40,072 nt of DNA from Paenibacillaceae bacterium (GCA_029256065.1 JAQSYT010000005.1:1-40072); one strand, 5' to 3'; shown: positions 23,900-31,673, counted from the stretch's first letter. A program made the numbers and translations. Notes: a model not told the origin generated them from the sequence alone.

Positions 23900-24002
23900 G
23901 GTAAGGATAAGCGTCACCTTCTTGAAGGAATAAATTGTGGTCGTAGCGCCACTGGTCCAAGTAATGTCTTTGCAATTGCTTTCCGTACACTATCCCCTAG
24001 GT

Positions 24003-24824
24003 TCAGGAATGGACCTGCTTCAGATCGCAGGCGGCTTGCTCGTAATCGATAAGTCCGGTAATCGAGGGTTCGTCGCCGCACACCTGACAGGAAGCCCGGC
24101 GGCCCAGCTTGATCTTGCGGAAATTCATCTCCAGCGCGTCGTAGGTGAGCAGCTGGCCGGTGAGAAGCTTGCCGATCCCGGCTACATATTTGATAGCCTC
24201 GGTGGCCTGAATGGTGCCGATAATGCCGCCCATCACGCCCAACACCCCCGCCTGCTTGCAGGTGGGGACCACATCGGGAGGAGGCGGCTCCTTAAATACA
24301 CACCGGTAACACGGGCCTTGTCCGGGGACATAAGTCATGGTCTGGCCCTGGAAGCGGATGATGCCCGCATGGGAGAAGGGTTTGCCTGCCAGCACGCAGG
24401 CATCGTTGATCAGGAACTTGGCAGGGAAATTGTCCGTGCCGTCAATGATGAAATCATAATCCTGGTCCTTGATGATATCCAGGATATTGGCAGCGCTCAC
24501 CCATTCCTGATAGGTGACCACATTCACATCGGGATTCATCTCGCCGATGGTTTCCTTGCCGGAGATGACCTTGGGCTTGCCCACATCCTTGGTCAGATGG
24601 ATGATCTGGCGCTGGAGGTTGGACAGCTCTACCGCATCGAAATCCACCAGTCCGATGGTGCCAATGCCCGCCGCCGCCAGAAACATGGCCGCAGGCGCGC
24701 CCAGTCCGCCGGTGCCTACGATCAGCACCTTGCCGTTCAGCAGTTTCCGCTGGCCCTTCACCCCAACCTCCTTGAGGATGATGTGGCGTGAATACCGCTC
24801 CAGCTGTTCATTGGTAAAGCTCAT
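24003..24824 (-). CDS. MoeB/ThiF/HesA-family carrier adenylyltransferase (HcyF-like)
   Basis: The 273-residue E1-like enzyme adenylates the C-terminal Gly of a ubiquitin-like sulfur carrier. It has the nucleotide loop VLIVGTGGLGAPAAMFLAAAG (about 33-53), DFDAVELSNLQRQ, the magnesium/adenylation region DGTDNFPAKFLIND, and a zinc site formed by CYRC and CQVC. There is no rhodanese domain. The start codon overlaps the end of the carrier gene (ATGA), with GGAGG 9 bases upstream, so carrier and activator are made together. An 85-base gap without clear signals separates it from the JAMM gene. Confidence 0.9.
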   Translation of the reverse strand: MSFTNEQLERYSRHIILKEVGVKGQRKLLNGKVLIVGTGGLGAPAAMFLAAAGIGTIGLVDFDAVELSNLQRQIIHLTKDVGKPKVISGKETIGEMNPDVNVVTYQEWVSAANILDIIKDQDYDFIIDGTDNFPAKFLINDACVLAGKPFSHAGIIRFQGQTMTYVPGQGPCYRCVFKEPPPPDVVPTCKQAGVLGVMGGIIGTIQATEAIKYVAGIGKLLTGQLLTYDALEMNFRKIKLGRRASCQVCGDEPSITGLIDYEQAACDLKQVHS

Positions 24825-25030
24825 GCAGCCCCGCCTCCCATGAAGTAGAGGAATTCCACCACATCATTGTCCTTGACCAATCTGGTTTCAAAATCCCCGG
24901 TCAGCAGAATATCGTCGTTAAGCTGAACCGTCACATATTCCGGCGTTTCCACCTTCAGCTTCGTCAAAAGCTCCCTGACCGTCAGCTCCTTCTCCAGCGT
25001 TACACCATTTCCATTTGCTGTAATCCTCAT
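24821..25030 (-). CDS. ThiS/MoaD-like sulfur-carrier protein with GGGAA tail (HcyS-like)
   Basis: The 69-residue protein has the beta-grasp pattern of ThiS/MoaD: MRITANGNGVTLEKELTVRELLTKL, then VQLNDDILL and the end DNDVVEFLYFMGGGAA. Known carriers work through a C-terminal Gly-Gly. Here two Ala residues follow, so the tail must be cut before activation, as with HcyS-Ala in Wolinella or QbsE. The JAMM gene of the same operon supplies a protease. Start: ATG 25030 (AGAGGAG about 13 bases upstream); a GTG at 25042 is in frame but adjacent to the SD. First gene of the operon. Confidence 0.88.
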   Translation of the reverse strand: MRITANGNGVTLEKELTVRELLTKLKVETPEYVTVQLNDDILLTGDFETRLVKDNDVVEFLYFMGGGAA

Positions 25031-25085
25031 CTTTGCCTGCACGCTCCTCTTGAAAAATCATGCCGCATTTTGTCTATGTGTGCCC

Positions 25086-25248
25086 AGGGCGTGTCTGAAA
25101 ACTCGCTTGAGGGCATCTTTCAACGCCTTTTCGCCCCTTGCATCGTCACTTCCGCTTGACGTACCCCCGGTACGCCTTCACGAAAGTTCCTTGCCTGGAA
25201 CGAAAATTCGCCAAAATCTGCTCCACTCGGAGTGTTCAGACACACCCT
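25086..25248. mobile_element. MITE-like element with 14-bp terminal inverted repeats
   Basis: The ends AGGGCGTGTCTGAA and TTCAGACACACCCT are inverted repeats matching at 13 of 14 positions and enclose 163 bp with no sensible ORF. The interior has further small palindromes (for example GTACC...GGTAC around 25160). No target-site duplication is obvious. Non-coding, and probably repeated elsewhere in the genome. It lies 55 bases upstream of the carrier gene start, in the leader of the sulfur operon. Confidence 0.6.
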
Positions 25249-25336
25249 ACTCATGAATGTCTATTCTAAATTATATATTTATCCAAGCGGATTTATCGGA
25301 AATATTTTAACAATTATATGAATGTCTGCAGCGGTC
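25249..25336 (-). promoter_or_regulatory. AT-rich gap with possible promoter of the sulfur operon
   Basis: On the minus strand ATATATAATTTAG (around 25265-25277) offers a TATAAT -10, but I see no convincing -35. If used, the transcript would run through the MITE-like element before the carrier gene. No terminator is clear after the sulfatase gene, so read-through from the ABC/sulfatase operon is also possible. Confidence 0.35.
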
Positions 25337-26767
25337 TTATAGCTTGGGGTTTCTCGCCGTTCCGTCAGCCTTATACGGATACGAGCTTCCGTTATCCACC
25401 TGCTCCTGCCACTCGGGGGCCTCCACACCTGCTACCGGGCCCTGCAGCAGCGGATCGCCGGTGCGCTCCATCCAGGCAGTCACCCGCTGTCTCAGCTCTG
25501 CAAGAGTGTCCTCCCAGGCCGGATCACCGGCCAGATTATGCTCCTCCAGGGGATCATGGAGGAGGTCGTACAGCTCCTCCGGGACATTGGGGGAGTAGTA
25601 GCTCTCCCTGACCGCTAGCCCCGAGAGGCTGCGGTGAATATCCAGGGGAAGGTAGACCGCAGGCCCATCCTCCAGGTTGCGGATGTACTTGAACCGCTCC
25701 GTCCGGATTCCCCGCATGGGATGATAGCGGTCATGCCAGGTCAGCTCGGCGAAGAAATGATCCCTGACCGTGATCGTCTCTTCGTCTTCGGAATTCCGCA
25801 GTACAGGGAGAAAGCTTCGCCCGTCCAGACCGGCAGGAAGGGGAGCCCCCGCCAATTCCAACAGAGTAGGCATCAAATCCACGTTGCATAATAGCTGTGT
25901 CACTGCATGTCCCCCTTCGGCCAGACCTGGGGCATAGAGAATAAGGGCAGTCTCCAGACCTGCATCCATCAGTGTCCCTTTGGCCCGGGGGAAGGCAATA
26001 CCGTGGTCCGTTGTGTAGATGACCAGCGTGCTGCTGTCTAATCCCGTTTCCCTCAGGCCCTGAAGAATCTGCCCGACGGCTTGATCCAGTACCTTCACGG
26101 AGCCGTGGAGCAAGGCGAAATCCTCGCGGACGGCAGGGGTATCCGGCAGGTAGGGGGGAGGGGGGGACAGCTCGGGAGCATCGGCTTCATGATGGTATTC
26201 ATCGAAGCTGCGGTGAGTCTCAAAAAAGCCCACTGAAGCAAAAAAAGGCCTATGTTGGGTAGCCTCACCCTTCATGCCGGAGCTTGGTCCGCCTGAGGCT
26301 GCCCTCCGCTCCGCTGCTTCATCAGCCTTTTCCCGCAAAAAAGCCACGGTGCGCTCTGCCACATCGGGTCCTCTGTCTCCCGGCACAGGCAATACCTGTT
26401 CATAGCCCAGCTTATAGGTGGAGGAGGTAAGCCTGCTGTCCGGCTCATCAATGGTTTCATGGCTAAAGCCAATCAGGACGCTTTCGTAGCCCTGCTTGCC
26501 CAGCTCCCGTGGCAGGGTGGCCACCTCCGGCTTTATGGAAAAGCCCAGATGGGCCAAGCCGTTCATGCCGTGATTGTGGGGATACAGCCCGGTGAGGATG
26601 CTGCCCCGGCTGGGACTGCATTGGGGCGCAGGACAGAAGTACCGGTCAAACCGGACTCCCTTCGCCGCAAGCTCATTCAGATTAGGCGTGTTTACCTGTT
26701 GTCCGTAACAGCCCATATACCGGCCTGTGTCATGCGAGATCATCAACAAAATATTCGGTCTGTCCAT
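25337..26767 (-). CDS. Sulfatase (N-sulfoglucosamine sulfohydrolase-like), cytoplasmic
   Basis: The 476-residue type I sulfatase starts DRPNILLMISHDTGRYMGCYG, with the metal Asp but no signal peptide. The formylglycine motif is CSPSRGSILTG (Cys about 50), the Cys type that needs FGE or anSME maturation; neither enzyme is in the window. YTTDHGIAFPRAKGTLMDAGLETALI carries the second metal site. The early region (NTPNLNELAAKGVRFDRYFCPAPQCSPSR, then GLYPHNHGMNGLAH) resembles the SGSH group acting on N-sulfated glucosamine; the substrate is not proven. It is the last gene of the ABC transporter operon, so it would desulfate an imported sugar. SD AAGGAGA. Confidence 0.9.
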   Translation of the reverse strand: MDRPNILLMISHDTGRYMGCYGQQVNTPNLNELAAKGVRFDRYFCPAPQCSPSRGSILTGLYPHNHGMNGLAHLGFSIKPEVATLPRELGKQGYESVLIGFSHETIDEPDSRLTSSTYKLGYEQVLPVPGDRGPDVAERTVAFLREKADEAAERRAASGGPSSGMKGEATQHRPFFASVGFFETHRSFDEYHHEADAPELSPPPPYLPDTPAVREDFALLHGSVKVLDQAVGQILQGLRETGLDSSTLVIYTTDHGIAFPRAKGTLMDAGLETALILYAPGLAEGGHAVTQLLCNVDLMPTLLELAGAPLPAGLDGRSFLPVLRNSEDEETITVRDHFFAELTWHDRYHPMRGIRTERFKYIRNLEDGPAVYLPLDIHRSLSGLAVRESYYSPNVPEELYDLLHDPLEEHNLAGDPAWEDTLAELRQRVTAWMERTGDPLLQGPVAGVEAPEWQEQVDNGSSYPYKADGTARNPKL

Positions 26768-26792
26768 AGGAAGCTCTCCTTCTTTGATTCCC

Positions 26793-26819
26793 GGGCTGAA
26801 GCGTCCTGCGCTTTAGCCC
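26793..26819 (-). other. Intercistronic hairpin between permease and sulfatase genes
   Basis: GGGCTGAAGCG and CGCTTTAGCCC form an 11-bp stem with one mismatch and a 5-base loop, overlapping the permease stop codon. No T-run follows, so it is more likely an mRNA stability or processing element than a terminator. Confidence 0.5.
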
Positions 26820-27643
26820 TTCACAGCTCCGGAGGTAAGACCGGAGACAATGCGCCGCTGGAACAGCAGCACAAAGAACACAATAGGAATCGTTACTGTA
26901 ATGGCTGCTGCGGAAATTTCTCCCCACGGGAAGGTAAATTCTCCTTGAAACATGGCGATGCCCACAGGCACCGTCATCATACTCTGCTTCGTATTGAGGG
27001 TCAGGGCAAAGAAGAACTCATGCCAGGCATCCACGAATACGATAATTGCTGTGGTGAACAGCCCCGGCGACGCCAGCGGGAGCACGATCCTGGCCAGCAC
27101 TTGAAGGATGGAGGCCCCGTCTATCTGGGCCGCCTCCTCCAGTTCCCGGGGAATCCGGGAGAAGAAGGAGGTCATGTACCAGATGGCCAGCGGCAGGGCA
27201 AACACGGTGTAGGGCAGCAGTAAGCCGGGATAGGTGTTGCGCAGTCCGGTGGATTGCATGAACAGAAACAGCGGGGAAATGATTACAATTTGCGGAAACA
27301 TGGATACAGCCAGCAGGGTCCCCAGAAAAACCGATTTCCCCCAAAAATGAAGCCGTGCCACCGCATAAGCGGCAAAGGAGGCTACAGCCACGCTGAAGAG
27401 CATGGTCATGGCGGCGACAATCAGGCTGTTTAAGAGATAGCGGCCGAAGGGATGATGGGCAAATACCCTGACATAGTTCTCCAGTGAATACGCCGGAACC
27501 AGCAGCTTGAAGGCATACTGCCCGTACAGATAACCAGCGCCCTTAACGGAGGCCAAAAACACCCACAGAAAGGGAAACAGCACGCTTAGGACAAAGACCG
27601 CCACTCCGGCATAAAACAATCTGCGCTCCCAGCGTTTTCTCAT
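26813..27643 (-). CDS. Carbohydrate ABC transporter permease (MalG-type)
   Basis: The 276-residue permease has about six hydrophobic helices and the EAA loop EEAAQIDGASILQVLARIVLPLASPGL (about 193-219). It starts at ATG 27643 (MRKRWERRLF, basic end then helix) with GGGAGG 8 bases upstream. The longer frame to 27946 lies inside the preceding gene and has no SD. It pairs with the other permease gene, from which it is separated by 5 bases. No ATPase gene is in the operon, so a shared MsmX-type ATPase is likely (inferred). Confidence 0.92.
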   Translation of the reverse strand: MRKRWERRLFYAGVAVFVLSVLFPFLWVFLASVKGAGYLYGQYAFKLLVPAYSLENYVRVFAHHPFGRYLLNSLIVAAMTMLFSVAVASFAAYAVARLHFWGKSVFLGTLLAVSMFPQIVIISPLFLFMQSTGLRNTYPGLLLPYTVFALPLAIWYMTSFFSRIPRELEEAAQIDGASILQVLARIVLPLASPGLFTTAIIVFVDAWHEFFFALTLNTKQSMMTVPVGIAMFQGEFTFPWGEISAAAITVTIPIVFFVLLFQRRIVSGLTSGAVKG

Positions 27644-27648
27644 GACCC

Positions 27649-28932
27649 TTACCTCCCGGTTCTGCTGACTGCGTCCTTGCCCAGCAGCATGATATAGATG
27701 GTGCAGATTGCGGCGATGCAAAGGAATACCAGCACGGATAAAGCGGACCCGGCTCCAAAGTCCAGCTCGGAGAACATCGTTTTGTAGGCATAGATGGACA
27801 GCGATTCCGTAGCATTGGCCGGACCACCTCCCGTCAGCACATAGATGAGGTCGAAAACCCGAAAGGCATCCAGCGTCCGGAACATCAGCGTTACCAGAAA
27901 GGTAGTTTTGAGGCACGGCAAGGTGACATGGAGGAATTGCCGCCATCTGCCGGCCCCATCCATCTGCGCCGCTTCATAGAGAGCGGGGGAGATGGTTTGC
28001 AAGCCCGCCAGGAGAAGCAAAGCCACGAAGGGGGCGGTTTTCCATGCATCCGCCAGAATGATGGAGAAGAAAGCCCCTCCTTTGGTGGACAGCAGCACAC
28101 TGGTCCGGGAGATGAGTCCCGCCTCTGCCAGCAGCTTGGCCACCACCCCGTTCTGCCCGTCATAGAGAAAATGCCAGATCATCGCGGAGATGGCAGTGGG
28201 TGTAGCCCATGGAATCAGAACCGCGGCCCGGACCAGGCCCCTGCCCCGGAAGGAGCGGTTCATAAGGAGGGCTATCAATAGCCCTGCCAGCATTTCCATG
28301 GTTACTGCCCCCAGGGTAAACAGGGAGGTGTTGGCCAGCGCCTGCCACATGCGTGAATCCGCCAGAAACCGCTGATAATGCTTGAGTCCCACAAAATTCG
28401 GCTTAATGACAGCAGCCTGCAGGGAGCCGGCCAGTCCTGCGGCAGCATCCGCCCGCAGCAATACCCCCTCGTCCTTCATACGGAGAAGCTGGAGGCGGAT
28501 GTCCTCCAGCCCCTTCTCCAGATGCTCTGCTGTACCGCGCGGGACGGAGGCGTACTTCAGCTTGTCCGGCACGGGCTTGAAATCATAAAGCAGCCGGTCA
28601 ATCTCCGCCAGTTGGGACGCGATTGCCGGGTCCGCTTCTACCTCCCCCCGCAAGGAGGAGAGAGCTTGCTGCAGGGACGCGATCTCTTCGCCGGCCCGTT
28701 TCCCCCCTGCTGCCTCCGTCTCCAGAACCCGCTGCAGAAGGGGCATGGACTGGGCGTATTTCTCCCCATCCAGAGCATAGCGGAGATGAACTTCTCCCTT
28801 GGCCGGATCGTTCAGGCGGATGTCGTAGAGACTGATCCAGACAGAGCGCAGTACAGGCCATAGGGCAATAACGGCAAGCAGCAGAACGGCGGGCAGAATG
28901 AATAAGAAGGCCAGCCGGGCTTCCTTTCTCAC
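27649..28932 (-). CDS. Carbohydrate ABC transporter permease (MalF-type) with large extracytoplasmic insertion
   Basis: The 427-residue permease has a first helix at about 8-30. An insertion of about 135 residues (about 40-175) follows, rich in Glu, Leu, Arg and Ala and probably helical or coiled coil (LQQALSSLRGEVEADPAIASQLAEIDRLL). Then comes the standard MalF-type core from PNFVGLKHYQRFL onward, with the EAA loop YEAAQMDGAGRWRQFLHVTLPCL. Ordinary members are near 290-300 residues. E. coli MalF also has a large P2 loop at this place that contacts the binding protein, but the sequence here is not visibly related. The GTG start overlaps the binding-protein stop (GTGA), so translation is coupled. 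Confidence 0.9.
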   Translation of the reverse strand: MRKEARLAFLFILPAVLLLAVIALWPVLRSVWISLYDIRLNDPAKGEVHLRYALDGEKYAQSMPLLQRVLETEAAGGKRAGEEIASLQQALSSLRGEVEADPAIASQLAEIDRLLYDFKPVPDKLKYASVPRGTAEHLEKGLEDIRLQLLRMKDEGVLLRADAAAGLAGSLQAAVIKPNFVGLKHYQRFLADSRMWQALANTSLFTLGAVTMEMLAGLLIALLMNRSFRGRGLVRAAVLIPWATPTAISAMIWHFLYDGQNGVVAKLLAEAGLISRTSVLLSTKGGAFFSIILADAWKTAPFVALLLLAGLQTISPALYEAAQMDGAGRWRQFLHVTLPCLKTTFLVTLMFRTLDAFRVFDLIYVLTGGGPANATESLSIYAYKTMFSELDFGAGSALSVLVFLCIAAICTIYIMLLGKDAVSRTGR

Positions 28933-30236
28933 TGGGCAACAGCCTGCTTAATTTGGGCCTCCAGATTGGCCAGAGTCTGCTCCGGAGTTTGGCTTCCCGC
29001 TACAGCCTTGGAAACCTCCACCTGAATTTGGCCGGAAATTTTGGCATAGAAGGGCGTAATGGTCCGGGGCACTGCACTGGACAAGCCGTTGACAAAATCC
29101 CGGCTGGCAAAAAGCGGACTGGCCTTCTGCACCTCTGCGTCATCAAACAGCGGCAGGTACGTGGGGGTTTGGGTGCTGTTGACGGCGATGATCTTCTCCC
29201 CTTCGGCGCTGACGATGAAATTCAGGAATTCCCAGGCCTCCTTGGGATGTTTGGAATACTTGTTGATCCCGGCCAGCCAGCCGCCCAGGGCTGCGGCAGA
29301 ACGGGCGTCTCCGGCAGGAAGGGGAGCGATGCCCACATTGCCCACAATCTTGGAGACCTTGGGATCATTGGCCTGGGCGTAGAGGGCGGGCCAGTGGCGG
29401 GCGAAGACGGCGTTGCCTTCGATGAAGGCGGTGAGGGTTTCTTTTTCCGTGAAGGTGTTCAGATTGTCCGGCACAGCGGAGGACTTGAAAAGCTGCACCA
29501 GCTTGTTCAATCCCTTCAGCGCCTGGGGAGAATTGACGGCCACCTGGCCCTTCTCGTCAATAATTTTGCCGCCATACGCGCTGACCAGCTCGGTGAAGCC
29601 CACAGCCAGCCCCTCATACTGCTTGCCCTGGGTAACAAAGCCGTACTTGGTGCCGCCCTGGCCCTTCAGCTGCTCCGCTTGGCTTAGAAGCTCGTCCCAT
29701 GTTTTCGGCGGCTCCTTGACCAGATCCTTGCGGTAATACAGCAGTCCTGCGTTGTTGTATCGGGGGAAGGCCCATTGCTGGCCGCTGAAGGCCCCGGCCT
29801 CTACACCACCCTTCAGGTATTTGCCGGTATCCAGCTTGGATTCCTGGATAAACCGGTCCAGAGGAAGCAGAAAGCCGGCCTGGGCGAACTCGGCAGGCCA
29901 GACCACATCCAGGTTGATCACATCGAGCTCCGCCGATTTGCCGCCGAGAATGGTAACCAGCTGGTCATGCATCTGCGAGGAGTCATTGGGGAATTCCCGG
30001 AGCTCCACTTCAATGTTCGGATGTTTCTCATGAAAAGCGGCGATCAGCTTTTTGGTTCCTTCCGTCTGGTCGGCACCTTGACTGAATACAATCTTCACCT
30101 TCTCCTGGGCAGACGGCTGGGACTGGACCGGCTTGGACGGCTCAGGCGGGGAACCGGTTGAAGCTGCATCGCTGCCGCCGCCGCAACCCGCGGTTAACGC
30201 TAATGCAATGGCAGCTCCTAACGATTTTTTGAACAT
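28929..30236 (-). CDS. Sugar ABC transporter substrate-binding lipoprotein
   Basis: The 435-residue lipoprotein has a short signal with lipobox LTAGC (Cys about 18), then a Ser/Pro/Gln-rich spacer (20-45). A family-1 solute-binding fold similar to trehalose/maltose-type binders follows (KIVFSQGADQTEGTKKLIAAFHEKHPNIEVEL; WAFPRYNNAGLLYYRKDL). The ligand is not determined; the sulfatase in the operon suggests a sulfated or amino sugar. SD GAGGAGG 6 bases before the ATG. It follows the LacI-type gene on the same strand, with an operator in between, so it can be expressed from its own promoter. Confidence 0.92.
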   Translation of the reverse strand: MFKKSLGAAIALALTAGCGGGSDAASTGSPPEPSKPVQSQPSAQEKVKIVFSQGADQTEGTKKLIAAFHEKHPNIEVELREFPNDSSQMHDQLVTILGGKSAELDVINLDVVWPAEFAQAGFLLPLDRFIQESKLDTGKYLKGGVEAGAFSGQQWAFPRYNNAGLLYYRKDLVKEPPKTWDELLSQAEQLKGQGGTKYGFVTQGKQYEGLAVGFTELVSAYGGKIIDEKGQVAVNSPQALKGLNKLVQLFKSSAVPDNLNTFTEKETLTAFIEGNAVFARHWPALYAQANDPKVSKIVGNVGIAPLPAGDARSAAALGGWLAGINKYSKHPKEAWEFLNFIVSAEGEKIIAVNSTQTPTYLPLFDDAEVQKASPLFASRDFVNGLSSAVPRTITPFYAKISGQIQVEVSKAVAGSQTPEQTLANLEAQIKQAVAQ

Positions 30237-30328
30237 GTTGCTTCCTCCTCTGTAATTAAGGTAGATTCCTTGCTGCGATTGGTGCTGCCGGGCAATTCAT
30301 ATATAAAGATTGGCTGCGGGTGACGGTT

Positions 30329-30344
30329 CTGAAAAGCTTTTCAG
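30329..30344 (-). promoter_or_regulatory. LacI-type operator upstream of the ABC/sulfatase operon
   Basis: Perfect 16-bp palindrome CTGAAAAGCTTTTCAG, identical to the site before the LacI gene. It is 93 bases upstream of the binding-protein ATG. A TATATA lies downstream on the minus strand (around 30300), but the -35 is unclear. Confidence 0.85.
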
Positions 30345-30422
30345 ATCAAGGAAAACAGAAGCTTCATATTCTCCTTCCGTGGCACCGCATCGGGCAGGGC
30401 ACCAGCCTGCCGCTTGGGCCGC

Positions 30423-31436
30423 TCATACGGTCAAATCCAATACGGATTGCCGCTCGACAATCCGGTGGTCCATGCAGGTCCGCAGTTGGTCAAGAGGCTC
30501 GCCGTTAATCAGCCTGTCCAGCTTAAGGATGGCTTCCCGCCCCATCTGGTATAAGGGCTGGGCGATGGTGGTCAGGCGGGGATAGCTCATGCCCGACATT
30601 CTGGTATTGTCGAAGCCAATAACCGAAATCTCCTCCGGCACCTTGATCCCATGCTCATGACAATAGGAGATGCAGGCCAGCGCCCGTTCATCGCCGGAGG
30701 CGAAAACGGCGGTCATGCCGGGGAATTTCCCGTGCAGTCTGCGCATGGCCTCATAGCTGTCCTCAAAGCGGTAATTTCCGTATTCCAGGCATCTCTCCGG
30801 GTCCAGCTCCAGGCCGTAATGGTGGAGAGAGCGCAGAAAACCCTGGATTCTGGGGAAGCCCGAGATGGGGTCGGACATGGAGCCGGTAATCATGGCAATG
30901 CGGGTATGCCCCTTGCGGATCAGGTATTGGGCGGCGTCGAAGGCGGCCTGCTCCTCATTGATCCGAACGGAAGGAAGGTCATATTCCAGGCTGTGTGTGG
31001 CTGCCAGCACAATCGGCAGGTTCAATTGGCGGAAGACCGCATAGCACTCCGGCAGAACCGGCTCGCTGGTGAACACGATGCCGTCAATCTGCTTTTCGCT
31101 CATCACCTTCAGGCTGGACAGCCTGCGGCTCTGGTCATTGACTGTGTTGCAGATCATCAGGTTGTTGCCTCCCTCATGGGCGGCATCCTCCATCCCCCGG
31201 ATGAGCTCGGCGTAGAACAGATTGGATATATCCGGAATCAGCACTCCCAGTGTGCGGGTGCGCTTGTGAATCAACCCCCGGGCCAAGGCGTTGGGGGTAT
31301 AATGGAGCCGCTCGATGGCCTCCAATATTTTGTCCCGCTTGTCTCGGGCTACCAGCTCGGGATTATTCATAACTCTTGACACTGTGCTGATGGATACATC
31401 TGCCAATTTGGCAACATCCTTAATGGTTGCTTTCAT
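30423..31436 (-). CDS. LacI-family transcription regulator
   Basis: The 337-residue protein has an N-terminal LacI HTH and hinge (MKATIKDVAKLADVSISTVSRVMNNPEL; YTPNALARGL) and a periplasmic-binding-like effector domain (LGVLIPDISNLFYAELIRGMED...VIGFDNTRMSGMSYPRLTTIAQP). It likely represses itself and the ABC/sulfatase operon through the twin palindromes, with release by a sugar. The ATG at 31436 has AGGTGA 6 bases upstream; the earlier in-frame Met codons would extend the protein without an SD. It lies 186 bases before the binding-protein gene. Confidence 0.93.
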   Translation of the reverse strand: MKATIKDVAKLADVSISTVSRVMNNPELVARDKRDKILEAIERLHYTPNALARGLIHKRTRTLGVLIPDISNLFYAELIRGMEDAAHEGGNNLMICNTVNDQSRRLSSLKVMSEKQIDGIVFTSEPVLPECYAVFRQLNLPIVLAATHSLEYDLPSVRINEEQAAFDAAQYLIRKGHTRIAMITGSMSDPISGFPRIQGFLRSLHHYGLELDPERCLEYGNYRFEDSYEAMRRLHGKFPGMTAVFASGDERALACISYCHEHGIKVPEEISVIGFDNTRMSGMSYPRLTTIAQPLYQMGREAILKLDRLINGEPLDQLRTCMDHRIVERQSVLDLTV

Positions 31437-31478
31437 TACATTCACCTGCCGCATCATGTGTTGCATCAAACACAATAA

Positions 31479-31494
31479 CTGAAAAGCTTTTCAG
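31479..31494 (-). promoter_or_regulatory. LacI-type operator upstream of the regulator gene
   Basis: CTGAAAAGCTTTTCAG, identical to 30329-30344. It lies about +27 to +42 from the predicted start site of the regulator gene, so bound repressor would block elongation. Confidence 0.85.
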
Positions 31495-31526
31495 AGAAAA
31501 AAGGTTTAAAGCTGATCATACCTAGT

Positions 31527-31554
31527 ATTATACTTGGAATTATTCCGGTTTCAA
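31527..31554 (-). promoter_or_regulatory. Promoter of the LacI-type gene
   Basis: On the minus strand TTGAAA (31554-31549), a 16-base spacer, TATAAT (31532-31527); start near 31520. Leader about 84 bases. Confidence 0.7.
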
Positions 31555-31610
31555 GAGGGGACGGCAATATTATTTTCTGAAGAAGGAAGTAGGGCAAGAC
31601 CCGCAAGCAT

Positions 31611-31648
31611 AAAAAACCAGCCCCCGCCTTTTGGACGGAAGCTGGTTG
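31611..31648 (-). terminator. Terminator of aconitase gene
   Basis: AACCAGC pairs with GCTGGTT. On the minus strand six T residues follow (31616-31611). It begins 26 bases after the acnA stop codon. Confidence 0.85.
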
Positions 31649-31673
31649 GAGTTGAATTGGATATGGCTCTATA

